Assembly (NCBI GenBank): GCA_016793095.1
Contig: JAEUJQ010000059.1
Location: forward strand, 62,001-126,000
DNA length: 64,000 nt
Source of the DNA: Myxococcaceae bacterium
GTDB taxonomy: Bacteria; Myxococcota; Myxococcia; Myxococcales; Myxococcaceae
Reading direction: 5' to 3'
Each line of letters starts with the position of its first letter. Position 1 is the first letter of the stretch. The notes below the pieces were generated by a model, which worked only from the letters and a program-made list of their open reading frames with translations, ran no database searches and was not told where the DNA came from. Below are positions 12,793-21,614 of the stretch, one piece after another. The position numbers and the translations under genes are program-made.

Positions 12793-13587
12793 TCAGCGCA
12801 CCCCGAGCTTCGCGAGGCGGGTGTGGATCTCGTCCAGCGTCTTCGCGATGACGGCGTTCTCCTTCGCGGCCGGCAGCGCGCCAAGGCTCGCCTTCGCGGT
12901 CTCGTCTCGCAGCGCGTCTTCGCGCTTGCGCACCTTCGTCGGCAACCCCGAGGTCCCGAAGGTGCAGCCGATCATCTGCGTCAGATCGCGCCCGTACTCG
13001 CCCAGGCTGTTGCGCTGCGCCTGGGACAGCTTCGGGATCAGCTCGCCCGCGATCTGCCAGGCGATCCGAACGTGCAGCGCCTCGTCCTTCAGGGTCTCGT
13101 TCAGCACCAGGCGCGCCGTCGGGTGCCTGGTCGCGCCGTGCCGCGCGCGGATGAGGGCCAGCGACACCGTCTCACTGAAGCAGCCGTTGGCCACCGCCCA
13201 CACCACCACCGGCACGTCGGCCGGCGCCGCCAGGCTGCGGGGCGCGTACTCGATGCCGTCAGGCACCTCTTCGTCGTAGCCGCCGAGCGCCTCGGCCAGC
13301 GCCTGCGACAGCTCGGCGTGCCGCACCTCGTCCTGCGCGATGGTGGTGTACGCGCCGATGGTGCCCAGCCCGGCCCCTTCGCGCACCAGCGCCAGCACCG
13401 CCTGGGAGACCGCTGGCACCGCGGCCAGCTCGCTCCAGGTGCGCCGCGACCAGAAGCGCCGGGCCGCGTCCGAGGTCGGCAGGGCGGGCAGCCCGTCGAT
13501 CGCCTCGGCGCTCTCGCGGGTACGCGCGGACTGCGCGCGGCGCAGCTTCTTCCACAGCGGGTTCGTCGCCGGCAGCTCGACCCTCAT
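12793..13587 (-). CDS. Ferritin-like di-iron domain protein
   Basis: 264 aa all-helical protein. Two ExxH motifs in separate helices (QDEVRHAEL near residue 87, KDEALHVR near 166) together with further Glu residues are the signature of a ferritin-like four-helix bundle with a di-iron site. Length and motif spacing differ from storage ferritins and bacterioferritins, so an oxidase or oxygenase role is as likely as iron handling. Its ATG overlaps the stop of the upstream 72-aa gene by four bases (ATGA), so the two are translationally coupled. Last gene of a three-gene operon. Confidence 0.75.
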   Translation of the reverse strand: MRVELPATNPLWKKLRRAQSARTRESAEAIDGLPALPTSDAARRFWSRRTWSELAAVPAVSQAVLALVREGAGLGTIGAYTTIAQDEVRHAELSQALAEALGGYDEEVPDGIEYAPRSLAAPADVPVVVWAVANGCFSETVSLALIRARHGATRHPTARLVLNETLKDEALHVRIAWQIAGELIPKLSQAQRNSLGEYGRDLTQMIGCTFGTSGLPTKVRKREDALRDETAKASLGALPAAKENAVIAKTLDEIHTRLAKLGVR

Positions 13588-13802
13588 CGCTTCTTCTTTC
13601 CGCCCCAGAGCGCGTCGATCTCGGCCGACGGCGCGCCTCGAGGCCGGGCGTCTCCGTCATCGAGCTTCGCTTCACCCGCTTCGCCGAAGCCGGAGTCGTC
13701 GGGCTCGACGCCCTCGGGCGCCGCGAACGCGCCGAGCAGCTCGTCGACGGCGGCCTTCACGTCGTCGTCCGTCTCGAGCGTCTTCGGCTTCTTCGCTGCC
13801 AC
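13584..13802 (-). CDS. Small acidic protein coupled to the ferritin-like gene
   Basis: 72 aa, GTG start one base after the stop of the upstream gene, and its own stop overlaps the start of the ferritin-like gene. Composition is Asp/Glu/Gly/Ala-rich in the middle with a basic end (LWGGKKKR). No domain is recognised. Tight packing on both sides is the main evidence that it is a real gene, and suggests a small partner of the ferritin-like protein or of the upstream 123-aa protein. Confidence 0.55.
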   Translation of the reverse strand: MAAKKPKTLETDDDVKAAVDELLGAFAAPEGVEPDDSGFGEAGEAKLDDGDARPRGAPSAEIDALWGGKKKR

Positions 13803-13803
13803 T

Positions 13804-14175
13804 TCAACCCACCGGGTGGATCGGCCGCGTCTGGCCGCTGGTGAAGCGCAGGTCGACGCCGAGCTGCTTCGCGAGCTTGTTCAGCTCCGCCGCGCCATCA
13901 CGCGTCAGCGCCACCGTGCCCTTCGACAGCTGGTTCGTGCTCGAGCGCGCGTGGATCTCCTTGAGGATCCGCTTCTGCGCGGCGACGTCGTAGCTCGCGC
14001 CGATGGCCCTCGTCAGCTTCACGGCCTCGGCCTTGCCGAACTTGTACTGCTGCCCGAACAGCGGAGCGGGGAAGCCCGGCCGCGTGCGCCCGTAGGCCCG
14101 GTAGTCGTTCTTCTCGTTGTTGATCGTCTTGTTCGACAGCAGCGTCTCGACGCGCTTCGTGGTGCGGATGGTCAT
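13804..14175 (-). CDS. Hypothetical protein, first gene of the ferritin-like operon
   Basis: 123 aa. Basic and Asn/Thr-rich at the start (TLLSNKTINNEKNDYRAYG) with a mixed alpha/beta remainder (AEAVKLTRAIGASYDVAAQKR). No transmembrane segment or signal peptide. The ATG at 14175 is used because upstream in-frame sequence overlaps the topA promoter region and start. Divergent from topA by 98 bp. Function unknown. Confidence 0.55.
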   Translation of the reverse strand: MTIRTTKRVETLLSNKTINNEKNDYRAYGRTRPGFPAPLFGQQYKFGKAEAVKLTRAIGASYDVAAQKRILKEIHARSSTNQLSKGTVALTRDGAAELNKLAKQLGVDLRFTSGQTRPIHPVG

Positions 14176-14273
14176 GGACCCGAGGCGTAACCGCTTGCGC
14201 TCCGCGCGTCGAGGCCCGAGGGTGCAGAAGACCTTTCTTGACGCAGCGCTACTCCGCACGCTACCGGTACCCA

Positions 14274-17030
14274 ATGGCATCGAAGCCGCTCGTCGTCGTG
14301 GAGTCGCCTGCGAAGGCGAAGACCATCGGTCAGTTCCTCGGCAAGGACTACACGGTGATGGCCTCGGTGGGGCACGTCGTCGACCTGCCCTCGAGCGGCC
14401 TGTGCGTGGACGTCGAGAACGACTTCAAGCTCACCTACGAGGTGACGAAGCGCGACGTCATCGCCTCGCTGAAGACCGCCCTCAAGGACTCGAGCGCCCT
14501 CTTCCTCGCGACGGACGAAGACCGCGAAGGTGAGGCGATCGCCTGGCACCTCAAGGAGCAGCTCAAGCCGAAGGTGCCCACGCGCCGCATGGTGTTCCAC
14601 GAGATCACCCGTAAGGCGATCGAAGAGGCCGTCTCGAACCCCCGCGACATCGACATGGGCCTCGTCGACGCGCAGGAGGCGCGGCGCACGCTCGACCGGC
14701 TCTACGGCTACGAGGTCTCGCCGGTCCTCTGGCGCAAGGTGAAGACGGGGCTGTCGGCCGGGCGGGTGCAGTCGCCGGCGATCCGCCTCATCGTCGAGCG
14801 CGAGCGAGAGCGCATGGCGTTCCGCTCGGCGTCCTACTGGGATCTCGCGGCGAAGCACCCGACCCAGCCCGGCTTCGAGTCGCAGCTGTACTCGCTGCAG
14901 GGCCAGCGCGTCGCCCAGGGGCGTGACTTCGACTCCCTCGGCCAGCCGGTGGGCGCCGTCACCTGGCTCGACGAGGCGAAGGCGAAGGGCCTGCTCGAGC
15001 GGATCACCGGCAAGACGTTCACCGTCGCCTCGACCGAGAAGCGGCCCTACCGCAGCTCGCCGAAGGCGCCCTTCATGACGTCGACCCTGCAGCAGGAGGG
15101 TGGGCGCAAGCTGGGCATGAGCGCCCAGCAGGTGATGCGCGTCGCCCAGGGCCTCTACGAGCGCGGCTACATCACGTACATGCGCACCGACTCGACCAAC
15201 CTGTCCGAGACGGCGGTGAAGGCGGCCCGCGCGCAGGTGAAGGAGCTGTTCGGCGAGCAGTACCTGCCTGAGGCGCCCCGGGTGTACGCGAAGAAGACGA
15301 AGAACGCGCAGGAGGCCCACGAGGCGATCCGGCCGGCGGGCGAGACCTTCCGCCGCACCGACGAGCTGAAGGACGAGCTGAGCGCCGCCGAGCTGCGCCT
15401 GTACGATCTGATCTGGAAGCGCACGCTCGCGTGTCAGATGGCCGACGCCGAGGGCGAGACGGTGTCGCTCAAGCTCGCGGTCACCTCGAGCGCGGGTGAG
15501 CAGGTCGAGTTCAGCGCCTCGGGCCGCACCATCACCTTCAAGGGCTACCTGCAGGAGTACGTCGAGAGCACCGACCAGCAGGACGACAAGCGCGAGGACG
15601 ACGAGGCCCCGCTGCCCGTGCTGAAGGAGGGCGACGTGGTGCCCGTGTCAGCCCTCGAGGCGCTCGGCCACACCACGTCCCCGCCGGCCCGCTTCACCGA
15701 GGCGTCGCTGGTGAAGAAGCTCGAGGAGCTCGGCGTCGGCCGCCCCTCTACCTACGCGAGCATCCTCGGCACGCTGCAGGCGAAGTACGTCTGGAAGAAG
15801 GGCGCGGCGCTGGTGCCCAACTGGGAAGCGTTCGCCGTCGTCAACCTGATGGAGAAGCACTTCCACGATCTCGTCGATCTGCAGTTCACCGCCGAGATGG
15901 AGGAGGACCTCGACAAGGTCGCCGGTGGCGAGCGGGAGAAGACGAGCTACCTGAAGGAGTTCTACTGGGGCGACAAGAAGCACGTCGGGCTCGCGAAGCA
16001 GGTGAAGCAGAACCTCGACCAGATCAACGCCGCCGAGGTGAACTCGATCCCCATCGGGCCCGACCCGAAGAGCGGTGAGCTCATCGTCGTCAAGCCGGGC
16101 AAGTACGGCCCGTACTTGAAGCGTGGTGAAGACACCGCCTCGGTGCCCGACGCGCTCGCGCCCGACGAGATGACGGTCGAGAAGGCGCTGCAGCTGCTCT
16201 CGGCGCCCAAGGGCGACACGCCCGTCGGTCAGGATCCTGCGAGCGGCAAGAACGTGTACGTGAAGACCGGCCGCTTCGGCTCCTACGTCATGCTCGGCGA
16301 GCCGAGCGACGACGAGAAGCCGAAGACGGCGTCGCTCTTCAAGACCATGAAGCCCGAGACGGTGACGCTGGCGCAGGCCCTCGAGCTGCTCACGCTGCCG
16401 CGCACGCTGGGCACGGCGCCCGACGGCGAAGTCGTCACCGCGCAGAACGGCCGCTACGGCCCCTACCTCACGAAGGGCAAGGAGAGCCGCAACCTGGGGG
16501 TCGAGGCTGAGCCGAAGCTCCTCACCATCACGCTCGACGAGGCGCTCGAGATCTTCAAGCAGCCCAAGCAGTTCCGCGGCCGGGGCCAGTCGGCGAAGCC
16601 GTCGATCTCGAAGGGCGTCGATCCGGTGAGCAGCAAGGAGATCCTGCTCAAGGAGGGCCGCTTCGGCTGGTACGTCACCGACGGCGAGACGAACGCCACG
16701 CTGCGGCGCGGCGACACGCCCGAGGAGCTCACCAACGAGCGCGCGGCCGAGCTGCTCCAGGCGCGGCGTGAGTACATGGCTTCGCCCGAGGGCCAGGCCC
16801 GCGCGGCGCAGCGTGGCCAGAAGGCCGCCGCGAAGAAGGCCGCCAAGCAGGTGAAGGCCGCGCAAGCGAAGGCAGAGAAGGCCGCGAAGGCAGGCAAGGC
16901 GCCCGCCGCGAAGCCGGCGAAGGCCGCCGTCAAAGAAAAGGCGAAGCCTGCCGCCAGCGCGAAGGCGAAGAAGAGCGCGCCGAAGAAGGCCACGAAGGCC
17001 GACAAGAAGGCGCCGCGCAAGTCCGTCTGA
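14274..17030 (+). CDS. topA: DNA topoisomerase I
   Basis: 918 aa type IA topoisomerase that relaxes negatively supercoiled DNA. Toprim domain at the N-terminus (VVVESPAKAKTI; acidic triad region LFLATDEDREGEAIAWHL), active-site Tyr302 in YITYMRTDST, and the HEAIRP and GRPSTYASI motifs of the cleavage/strand-passage core. Instead of Cys4 zinc fingers the C-terminus has three or four repeats of the topoisomerase C-terminal type, each containing GRFGSYV, NGRYGPYL or GRFGWYV. It ends in a Lys/Ala-rich tail of about 90 residues resembling the basic tails of actinobacterial TopA, likely for DNA binding or processivity. Followed 16 bp later by the Nudix gene. Confidence 0.97.
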   Translation: MASKPLVVVESPAKAKTIGQFLGKDYTVMASVGHVVDLPSSGLCVDVENDFKLTYEVTKRDVIASLKTALKDSSALFLATDEDREGEAIAWHLKEQLKPKVPTRRMVFHEITRKAIEEAVSNPRDIDMGLVDAQEARRTLDRLYGYEVSPVLWRKVKTGLSAGRVQSPAIRLIVERERERMAFRSASYWDLAAKHPTQPGFESQLYSLQGQRVAQGRDFDSLGQPVGAVTWLDEAKAKGLLERITGKTFTVASTEKRPYRSSPKAPFMTSTLQQEGGRKLGMSAQQVMRVAQGLYERGYITYMRTDSTNLSETAVKAARAQVKELFGEQYLPEAPRVYAKKTKNAQEAHEAIRPAGETFRRTDELKDELSAAELRLYDLIWKRTLACQMADAEGETVSLKLAVTSSAGEQVEFSASGRTITFKGYLQEYVESTDQQDDKREDDEAPLPVLKEGDVVPVSALEALGHTTSPPARFTEASLVKKLEELGVGRPSTYASILGTLQAKYVWKKGAALVPNWEAFAVVNLMEKHFHDLVDLQFTAEMEEDLDKVAGGEREKTSYLKEFYWGDKKHVGLAKQVKQNLDQINAAEVNSIPIGPDPKSGELIVVKPGKYGPYLKRGEDTASVPDALAPDEMTVEKALQLLSAPKGDTPVGQDPASGKNVYVKTGRFGSYVMLGEPSDDEKPKTASLFKTMKPETVTLAQALELLTLPRTLGTAPDGEVVTAQNGRYGPYLTKGKESRNLGVEAEPKLLTITLDEALEIFKQPKQFRGRGQSAKPSISKGVDPVSSKEILLKEGRFGWYVTDGETNATLRRGDTPEELTNERAAELLQARREYMASPEGQARAAQRGQKAAAKKAAKQVKAAQAKAEKAAKAGKAPAAKPAKAAVKEKAKPAASAKAKKSAPKKATKADKKAPRKSV

Positions 17031-17046
17031 TGGCGGGAGCCGCCCG

Positions 17047-17769
17047 ATGAACGACGAGAAGGCGTTCCTCACCAGCTATCGCGCGAAGGACTACCCGCGG
17101 CCGTCGGTGACGGTCGATCTCGTCATCCTCACGATCGTCGACGCCCAGCTGCGGGTGCTGCTGGTGAAGCGCCGCGAGCACCCGTTCAAGGGGCAGTGGG
17201 CGCTGCCGGGCGGCTTCGTGCGCGTGGGAGAGAGCCCCATCGAGCAGGGCGAGGACCTCGACGACGCCGCGCGCCGCGAGCTCAAGGAGGAGACCGGGCT
17301 CGACCCGAGCCGCGTCTACCTCGAGCAGCTCTACACCTTCGGCAGGGCCGGTCGTGATCCCCGGCTCCGCGTCATCACCGTCGCGTACTACGCGTTGGTG
17401 CGCCCCGATCTCGCCCCCTTCGTGAAGGCCGGCGGCGACGCGACCGAGGCCGACTGGTTCGACGTCGCGCAGGTCGCGCGGCTGGGCCTCGCCTTCGATC
17501 ACCAGGAGATCGTCGAGAAGGCGCTCGAGCGCATTCGCGGCAAGCTCGACTACACGAACATCGCGTTCGATCTCGTGCCGGCGACCTTCACCATCCCCGA
17601 GCTGCGGCACGTCCACGGCATCGTGCTGGGCAAGCCGATGGATCCGGGGAACTTCCGGCGCTCGTTCAACCGGTGGCTCGAAGAGGGCCGGCTGGAGCAG
17701 GCGCCCGGCAAGCGCATCACCACCTCGAAGCCGGCCGCCGTGTACCGCTTCAAGCGCGAGCGCGACTGA
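17047..17769 (+). CDS. Nudix domain protein with winged-helix C-terminus (NrtR-like)
   Basis: 240 aa. Residues 20-150 are a Nudix hydrolase domain with the RELKEETGL core of the Nudix box intact. The loop before it is longer than usual: GGFVRVGE is separated from the core by a second GED. Residues 155-240 resemble the NrtR winged helix (FTIPELRHVHGIVLGKPMDPGNFRRSFNRW). NrtR proteins sense ADP-ribose through the Nudix domain and repress NAD genes; some family members keep hydrolase activity. GGAG precedes the ATG. Probably co-transcribed with topA. No obvious NAD operon lies next to it. Confidence 0.8.
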   Translation: MNDEKAFLTSYRAKDYPRPSVTVDLVILTIVDAQLRVLLVKRREHPFKGQWALPGGFVRVGESPIEQGEDLDDAARRELKEETGLDPSRVYLEQLYTFGRAGRDPRLRVITVAYYALVRPDLAPFVKAGGDATEADWFDVAQVARLGLAFDHQEIVEKALERIRGKLDYTNIAFDLVPATFTIPELRHVHGIVLGKPMDPGNFRRSFNRWLEEGRLEQAPGKRITTSKPAAVYRFKRERD

Positions 17770-17775
17770 CGCTGC

Positions 17776-19545
17776 TCACAGCGGGATCTCGCCCTTGATC
17801 ACCGGGTTGTCGCCTTCGACGACGTCGAGCTCGAGCACCGAGCTGCGCTTGCCGTTGAGCTCGAACTGCAGACGGTGACGCCCGGGCGACACCAGCAGCG
17901 GCTCGCGCGGGAGCACCGGAGTCTTCTTGCCGGTGTCCCGTCCGTCGAGGAAGACCCTCGCGCCCGCGGGGTTGGAGGCGATCCTCAGCCGACCGAAGGC
18001 CGGCCCGCTCACCTCGATGCGCCACGTCCGCCGGGTGCCGTCGATGGTCCACACGAGGAGGGTGGTCTGCCCCCGCTCGAGCCCTCTCACCTCGATCGTG
18101 TGGTTTCCCATCGTCGCTACGTCAGCGACCATCGGGTCTCCCACCGCGATCCGGTTGACGCCGGGGATGGTGATGAGGCGCCTCGTCCCCGATTGCACCG
18201 GAATCGTCCCCTCGGGGACGAGCGGCGCGTACGGCAGGGGCAGCTCGTCGAGCCGCGCCCGCGCCTTCACGAAGTCGACGGACCCGGGCTCAGCGAGCGA
18301 GAGCACCTCTTCGAAGGCCGCCCGCGCCTCGTCCGGCGCCGACTCTCGCAGCTGGTAGCCGCGCAGATACAGCTCGCGAATCCGGCCGATCCGCTGAGCG
18401 CGCTCAACCTCGTCGAGGACGTCTCGACGTCGTGCAAGGGGCGCCTCGGCCAGGATCTCCTGAACCCGTGGGCGGCGTTTGTCGTCCGGGCCCGCGACGA
18501 CGAGGAACCGCTCGTAGAGCGCCCGCGCACGCTCGAGATCGTCCAGCCTGTTCGACTCCGAGGCGCGGGTGGCGAGCGTCGAGGCGAGCGTCGCCACGCA
18601 GTCAGCCTGGTCGGGCGAGCGCCTGAGGCAGCTCTCGAGGATCTCGACGGCGTCGTCATACCGGCGCTCTCTGCGCGCCAGCTTCCCGCGCTCGAGCAGG
18701 GCGGCCACCTCGGCGTTCGGCGCCCCCCGCTCTTCGCCCGGGTCCAGCCTCGTGACCTCGGGCGGAGCGACGGGTGATCCGGAGGGAGGCGTCTGTCGCT
18801 TCGCCAGCCGATCGAGCTCCCGCGTGGCCGTGCGCGCGAGCGTCGATGACGGCACCCGCGCGACGACCTGGCCGAACGCCGCCCTGGCCTCGTCAGGCGC
18901 CGTCTCCGACAGGTGCAGCGCGCGCTCGAAGGCCGCGATGGCCTCGTCGATCGTCCGCTCGTCGACGCCCTGCCTGGAGAGCGCGCGCCGCTGCGCCGAC
19001 AGGAAGAGCCCGGGGTTCTTCTCGATGAGCTCGCGGCTCGCGAGGGCGAGCGCGAGGGGCGACTCCTTGCCCGCCGACAGCTCTTCGTCGAGCGCCAGCA
19101 GCGAGCCCGCTTCTGCCTCACCCAGCGAGTCGAGCCTTCCGCGCTGCTGCTGCGCCGTCGCCACTGCCGCCGCGAGCCGCAGGCAGTCGTCGGCGTCACA
19201 GCCCTCGAGCGCCGAGCGCGTCGCCTGGAGGTCGCCGCTCACCCATGCCGCTCGCGCGTGCTCGACGGCCGCGCTCGCCACTGCCGCCCGACGCTCCCTG
19301 AGCCAGTAGCCCACGCCGGCCCCGCCCACCGTCAACGCGAACAGGGCGGCGACCGCGAGGGCCTCGGGAGGCAGCCAGCGGCGAAGGCTCGAGCGGCTGA
19401 ACGAGCTCGGCCGAGTCGCCAGATGCACCTTCAACAGCGCGCGTCCCAGCTCGGCGCTGGTGGGCTCCCCGGTCCTGCGGTGGCGGTCCACGAAGGCGCG
19501 CAGGTCGTCGGGCAGCGGGCCGGGCTCTTCGTCGTGCTCGCTCAT
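17776..19545 (-). CDS. Membrane protein: N-terminal anti-sigma-like region, TM, TPRs, Pil_N domain and PEGA domain
   Basis: 589 aa. Order: a cytoplasmic 60-residue N-terminus, a transmembrane helix (about 61-82), a long helical region with TPR-like repeats (AFERALHLSETAPDEARAAF; ARAAFEEVLSLAEPGS), then about 445-515 a type II/III secretion pilus N-terminal-like domain (TRRLITIPGVNRIAVGDP, then IEVRGLERGQTTLLVW), and a C-terminal PEGA domain (516-589; GRLRIASNPAGARVFLDG). The last two are envelope-surface modules, so the bulk should be periplasmic. Its ATG overlaps the stop of the ECF sigma gene (ATGA). That coupling and the single TM suggest a membrane-bound regulator of that sigma factor, though no zinc-binding anti-sigma motif is seen. 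Confidence 0.8.
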   Translation of the reverse strand: MSEHDEEPGPLPDDLRAFVDRHRRTGEPTSAELGRALLKVHLATRPSSFSRSSLRRWLPPEALAVAALFALTVGGAGVGYWLRERRAAVASAAVEHARAAWVSGDLQATRSALEGCDADDCLRLAAAVATAQQQRGRLDSLGEAEAGSLLALDEELSAGKESPLALALASRELIEKNPGLFLSAQRRALSRQGVDERTIDEAIAAFERALHLSETAPDEARAAFGQVVARVPSSTLARTATRELDRLAKRQTPPSGSPVAPPEVTRLDPGEERGAPNAEVAALLERGKLARRERRYDDAVEILESCLRRSPDQADCVATLASTLATRASESNRLDDLERARALYERFLVVAGPDDKRRPRVQEILAEAPLARRRDVLDEVERAQRIGRIRELYLRGYQLRESAPDEARAAFEEVLSLAEPGSVDFVKARARLDELPLPYAPLVPEGTIPVQSGTRRLITIPGVNRIAVGDPMVADVATMGNHTIEVRGLERGQTTLLVWTIDGTRRTWRIEVSGPAFGRLRIASNPAGARVFLDGRDTGKKTPVLPREPLLVSPGRHRLQFELNGKRSSVLELDVVEGDNPVIKGEIPL

Positions 19546-20051
19546 GATGAGTCCTTCCCCACCTCGGTCAGCGCGCGGGTCAGCGCGGCGCGGCCCAGCC
19601 GCAGGCGTGAGTAGACGGTGTTCACGTTCACCTCGAGGACCTCGGCGACCTCCGGGGCCGTGAGCTGCTCGAGGTCGCACAGCACCACGATCTCCCGTTG
19701 CTCGGGAGGCAGCCGCCGCAGCACGTCCTCCAACTCGTACAGCCGCTGCCGCTGCTCGAGCTCCTCGTCCGGCCCCCGCCCAGGCGCGGCCAGGGCTTCG
19801 ACCAGGGGCACCGTGCCGCGAGACTGCTTCCGGCGGTAGGTCGCGGCCACCTTCACCGCGATGCCGATGAGCCAGGTGCTGGCCGAGGAGCGGCCCGCGA
19901 AGGCGCGCGTCTGCCGGTGGGCGATGAGGAAGACCTCCTGCACCGCGTCCTCGACGTTGGCCGGGGCGACGCCGAGGCGCACCGCCATCCGCCAGACCTG
20001 CCGCGCGTGGCTCTCATACAAGGCCGTGAGATCGAGGGCTTGGGCCGGCAT
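19542..20051 (-). CDS. ECF-type RNA polymerase sigma factor
   Basis: 169 aa, normal size for the group. Region 2 is seen in LYESHARQVWRMAVRLG and VEDAVQEVFLIAHR, region 4 in LRRLPPEQREIVVLCDLEQLTAPEVAEVL followed by the VNTVYSRLRLGRAAL recognition helix. It directs RNA polymerase to a small regulon, probably in response to a signal relayed by the coupled membrane protein. ATG 20051 is used; GTG 20072 in frame is an alternative, and neither has a clear ribosome-binding site. Divergent from the NadM-like/methyltransferase gene by 108 bp. Confidence 0.9.
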   Translation of the reverse strand: MPAQALDLTALYESHARQVWRMAVRLGVAPANVEDAVQEVFLIAHRQTRAFAGRSSASTWLIGIAVKVAATYRRKQSRGTVPLVEALAAPGRGPDEELEQRQRLYELEDVLRRLPPEQREIVVLCDLEQLTAPEVAEVLEVNVNTVYSRLRLGRAALTRALTEVGKDSS

Positions 20052-20159
20052 GAGGCGAACGATCGCGGTCACGGGGCAGTGAGTGTCGCGACCGGTGGAT
20101 TCCGTCACTTCTGCGATCCCGTTTCCAGCTTCATGCGTCTTTTGCGACGCTGCGCGCTC

Positions 20160-21545
20160 ATGCACGCGCTCCTGGTGGGACGGTTTCACGCGGTGACGAA
20201 GGCGCAGGCGGCGTGGCTCGAGGGCCTGGCGAAGGAGCCGATCGATCGGGTCGTCTGCGTCGTCACCAGCGCCGACCACGCGGCGACGCGCCGAAACCCG
20301 CTGGAGCTCGTTGCCCGGGAGGCCATGCTCCGGCCCGCGCTCGAGCGAACCGGGAAGCCCTTCGATCTGATCCGCGTGCACGACATCCCCGACTCGGAGG
20401 CGTGGGTCTCGTACCTCGTCGAGCAGGTGAAGCAGCAGGCGGGCCGGGAGCTCTCGCCCCGGACGACGCAGGTGTACTCGGCGAACCGTGACGTGGACGC
20501 GTTGTTCGAAGCGGCCGGCTTCCCGGTGGTGGCGCAGGAGGTGAAGGGCCTCACGCCGCACGAGCTGGTCCAGCGCATCGTGGACGGGCGCGAGTGGAAG
20601 GCCGAGGCGTCGCCCGAGACGGTCACGGTCTACGAGCGCCCGGGCGTCATCGATCGGGTGCGGGCGATCTTCCACCAACGGCTGCTCAACGACGACGGCG
20701 AGCTGGGGCACCTGCGCGACTTCGCGAGCTACGGCGCGCAGATGGACGCGTCGCTGCGCCAGAAGCTCGAGGACCTCGTTCGCTGGGTGAAGCCGGGCAC
20801 CATCGTGGACAAGGGGTGCGGCACCGGGAAGCTGCTGGTCGAGCTGTCGAAGCTGTTCCCAGACTCGCGCTTCGCGGGCGTCGATCTCTCACGCGAGTTC
20901 CTGCGCCTGTGCGACGAGAACACCTACGCGACGGACGAGGTGACGCTCGTGTACGGGAACGTCATCGACGTGTGCCTGCCGCCGGGCTCGGCGAGCACCG
21001 TGATCTTCTCGTCGGTGATGCACGAGGTGCACTCGTACAACGGCTACCGCACGTCGGAGATCGACCGCGCGCTGGTGAGCGCCTGCACGGAGCTCGCGCA
21101 GGGTGGGCACGTGCTGATCCGCGACGGCGTCAGCCCCCCACCAGCAACGTGGCGGCTCGAGCTGCTCACGCCGCAGACGAAGGACACCTTCGAGCGCTTC
21201 GCGAAGGAGTTCCGGCAGGGGCAGGGGGTGCGCTTCACGCGGGTGTCGGACGGCGTCGTCGAGCTGTCGTCGCACGACGCGAACGAGTTCATCTGCAAGA
21301 AGGACTACCTGAAGAACTGGCACCTCGAGGTGAACGAGGAGTTCGGCCCGTTGACGCTGGCGGGGTGGCGCGAAGCGCTCAGCCAGGCAGGCTTCGAGCC
21401 TCTGCACCTCGAGGAGACCGTCAACCCGTGGATCGTGAGGAACCGCTACGAGGGCGCCGTGCGGGTGACCGACGCCGCGGGGAAGCCGCTGCCGTGGCCG
21501 GCGACCAACTTCGTGGCGGTCGGTCGAAAGCCGAAGCGCCCGTGA
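20160..21545 (+). CDS. NadM-like nucleotidyltransferase domain fused to a class I SAM methyltransferase
   Basis: 461 aa two-domain protein. Residues 1-160 follow the archaeal-type NMN adenylyltransferase layout: MHALLVGRFHAVTKAQ at the start, VVCVVTSADHAATRRNPL, and the late LTPHELVQRIVDGREW. The catalytic HxGH position reads TKAQ, so nucleotidyl transfer is doubtful. Residues 205-340 are a Rossmann methyltransferase with motif I VDKGCGTGKLL, FAGVDLS and a motif IV-like VIFSSVMHEVHSY. The C-terminal 120 residues may bind the acceptor. Either the N-terminal half binds a dinucleotide as a sensor or it shapes the acceptor site; the methyl acceptor is unknown. Confidence 0.75.
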   Translation: MHALLVGRFHAVTKAQAAWLEGLAKEPIDRVVCVVTSADHAATRRNPLELVAREAMLRPALERTGKPFDLIRVHDIPDSEAWVSYLVEQVKQQAGRELSPRTTQVYSANRDVDALFEAAGFPVVAQEVKGLTPHELVQRIVDGREWKAEASPETVTVYERPGVIDRVRAIFHQRLLNDDGELGHLRDFASYGAQMDASLRQKLEDLVRWVKPGTIVDKGCGTGKLLVELSKLFPDSRFAGVDLSREFLRLCDENTYATDEVTLVYGNVIDVCLPPGSASTVIFSSVMHEVHSYNGYRTSEIDRALVSACTELAQGGHVLIRDGVSPPPATWRLELLTPQTKDTFERFAKEFRQGQGVRFTRVSDGVVELSSHDANEFICKKDYLKNWHLEVNEEFGPLTLAGWREALSQAGFEPLHLEETVNPWIVRNRYEGAVRVTDAAGKPLPWPATNFVAVGRKPKRP

Positions 21546-21580
21546 GACGAAGGCGGGAGTGAGGGCGGAGTCGAGGAGGC

Positions 21581-21614
21581 GACGTCACTGCGCGCCCTGA
21601 TGTGAGGTGACGTC
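21581..21614. terminator. Bidirectional hairpin between convergent genes
   Basis: An 8-bp perfect inverted repeat (GACGTCAC ... GTGACGTC) with an 18-base loop sits in the gap between two convergent genes and overlaps the stop codon of the right-hand one. There is no T-tract, so it is at best a weak intrinsic terminator. Confidence 0.3.
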
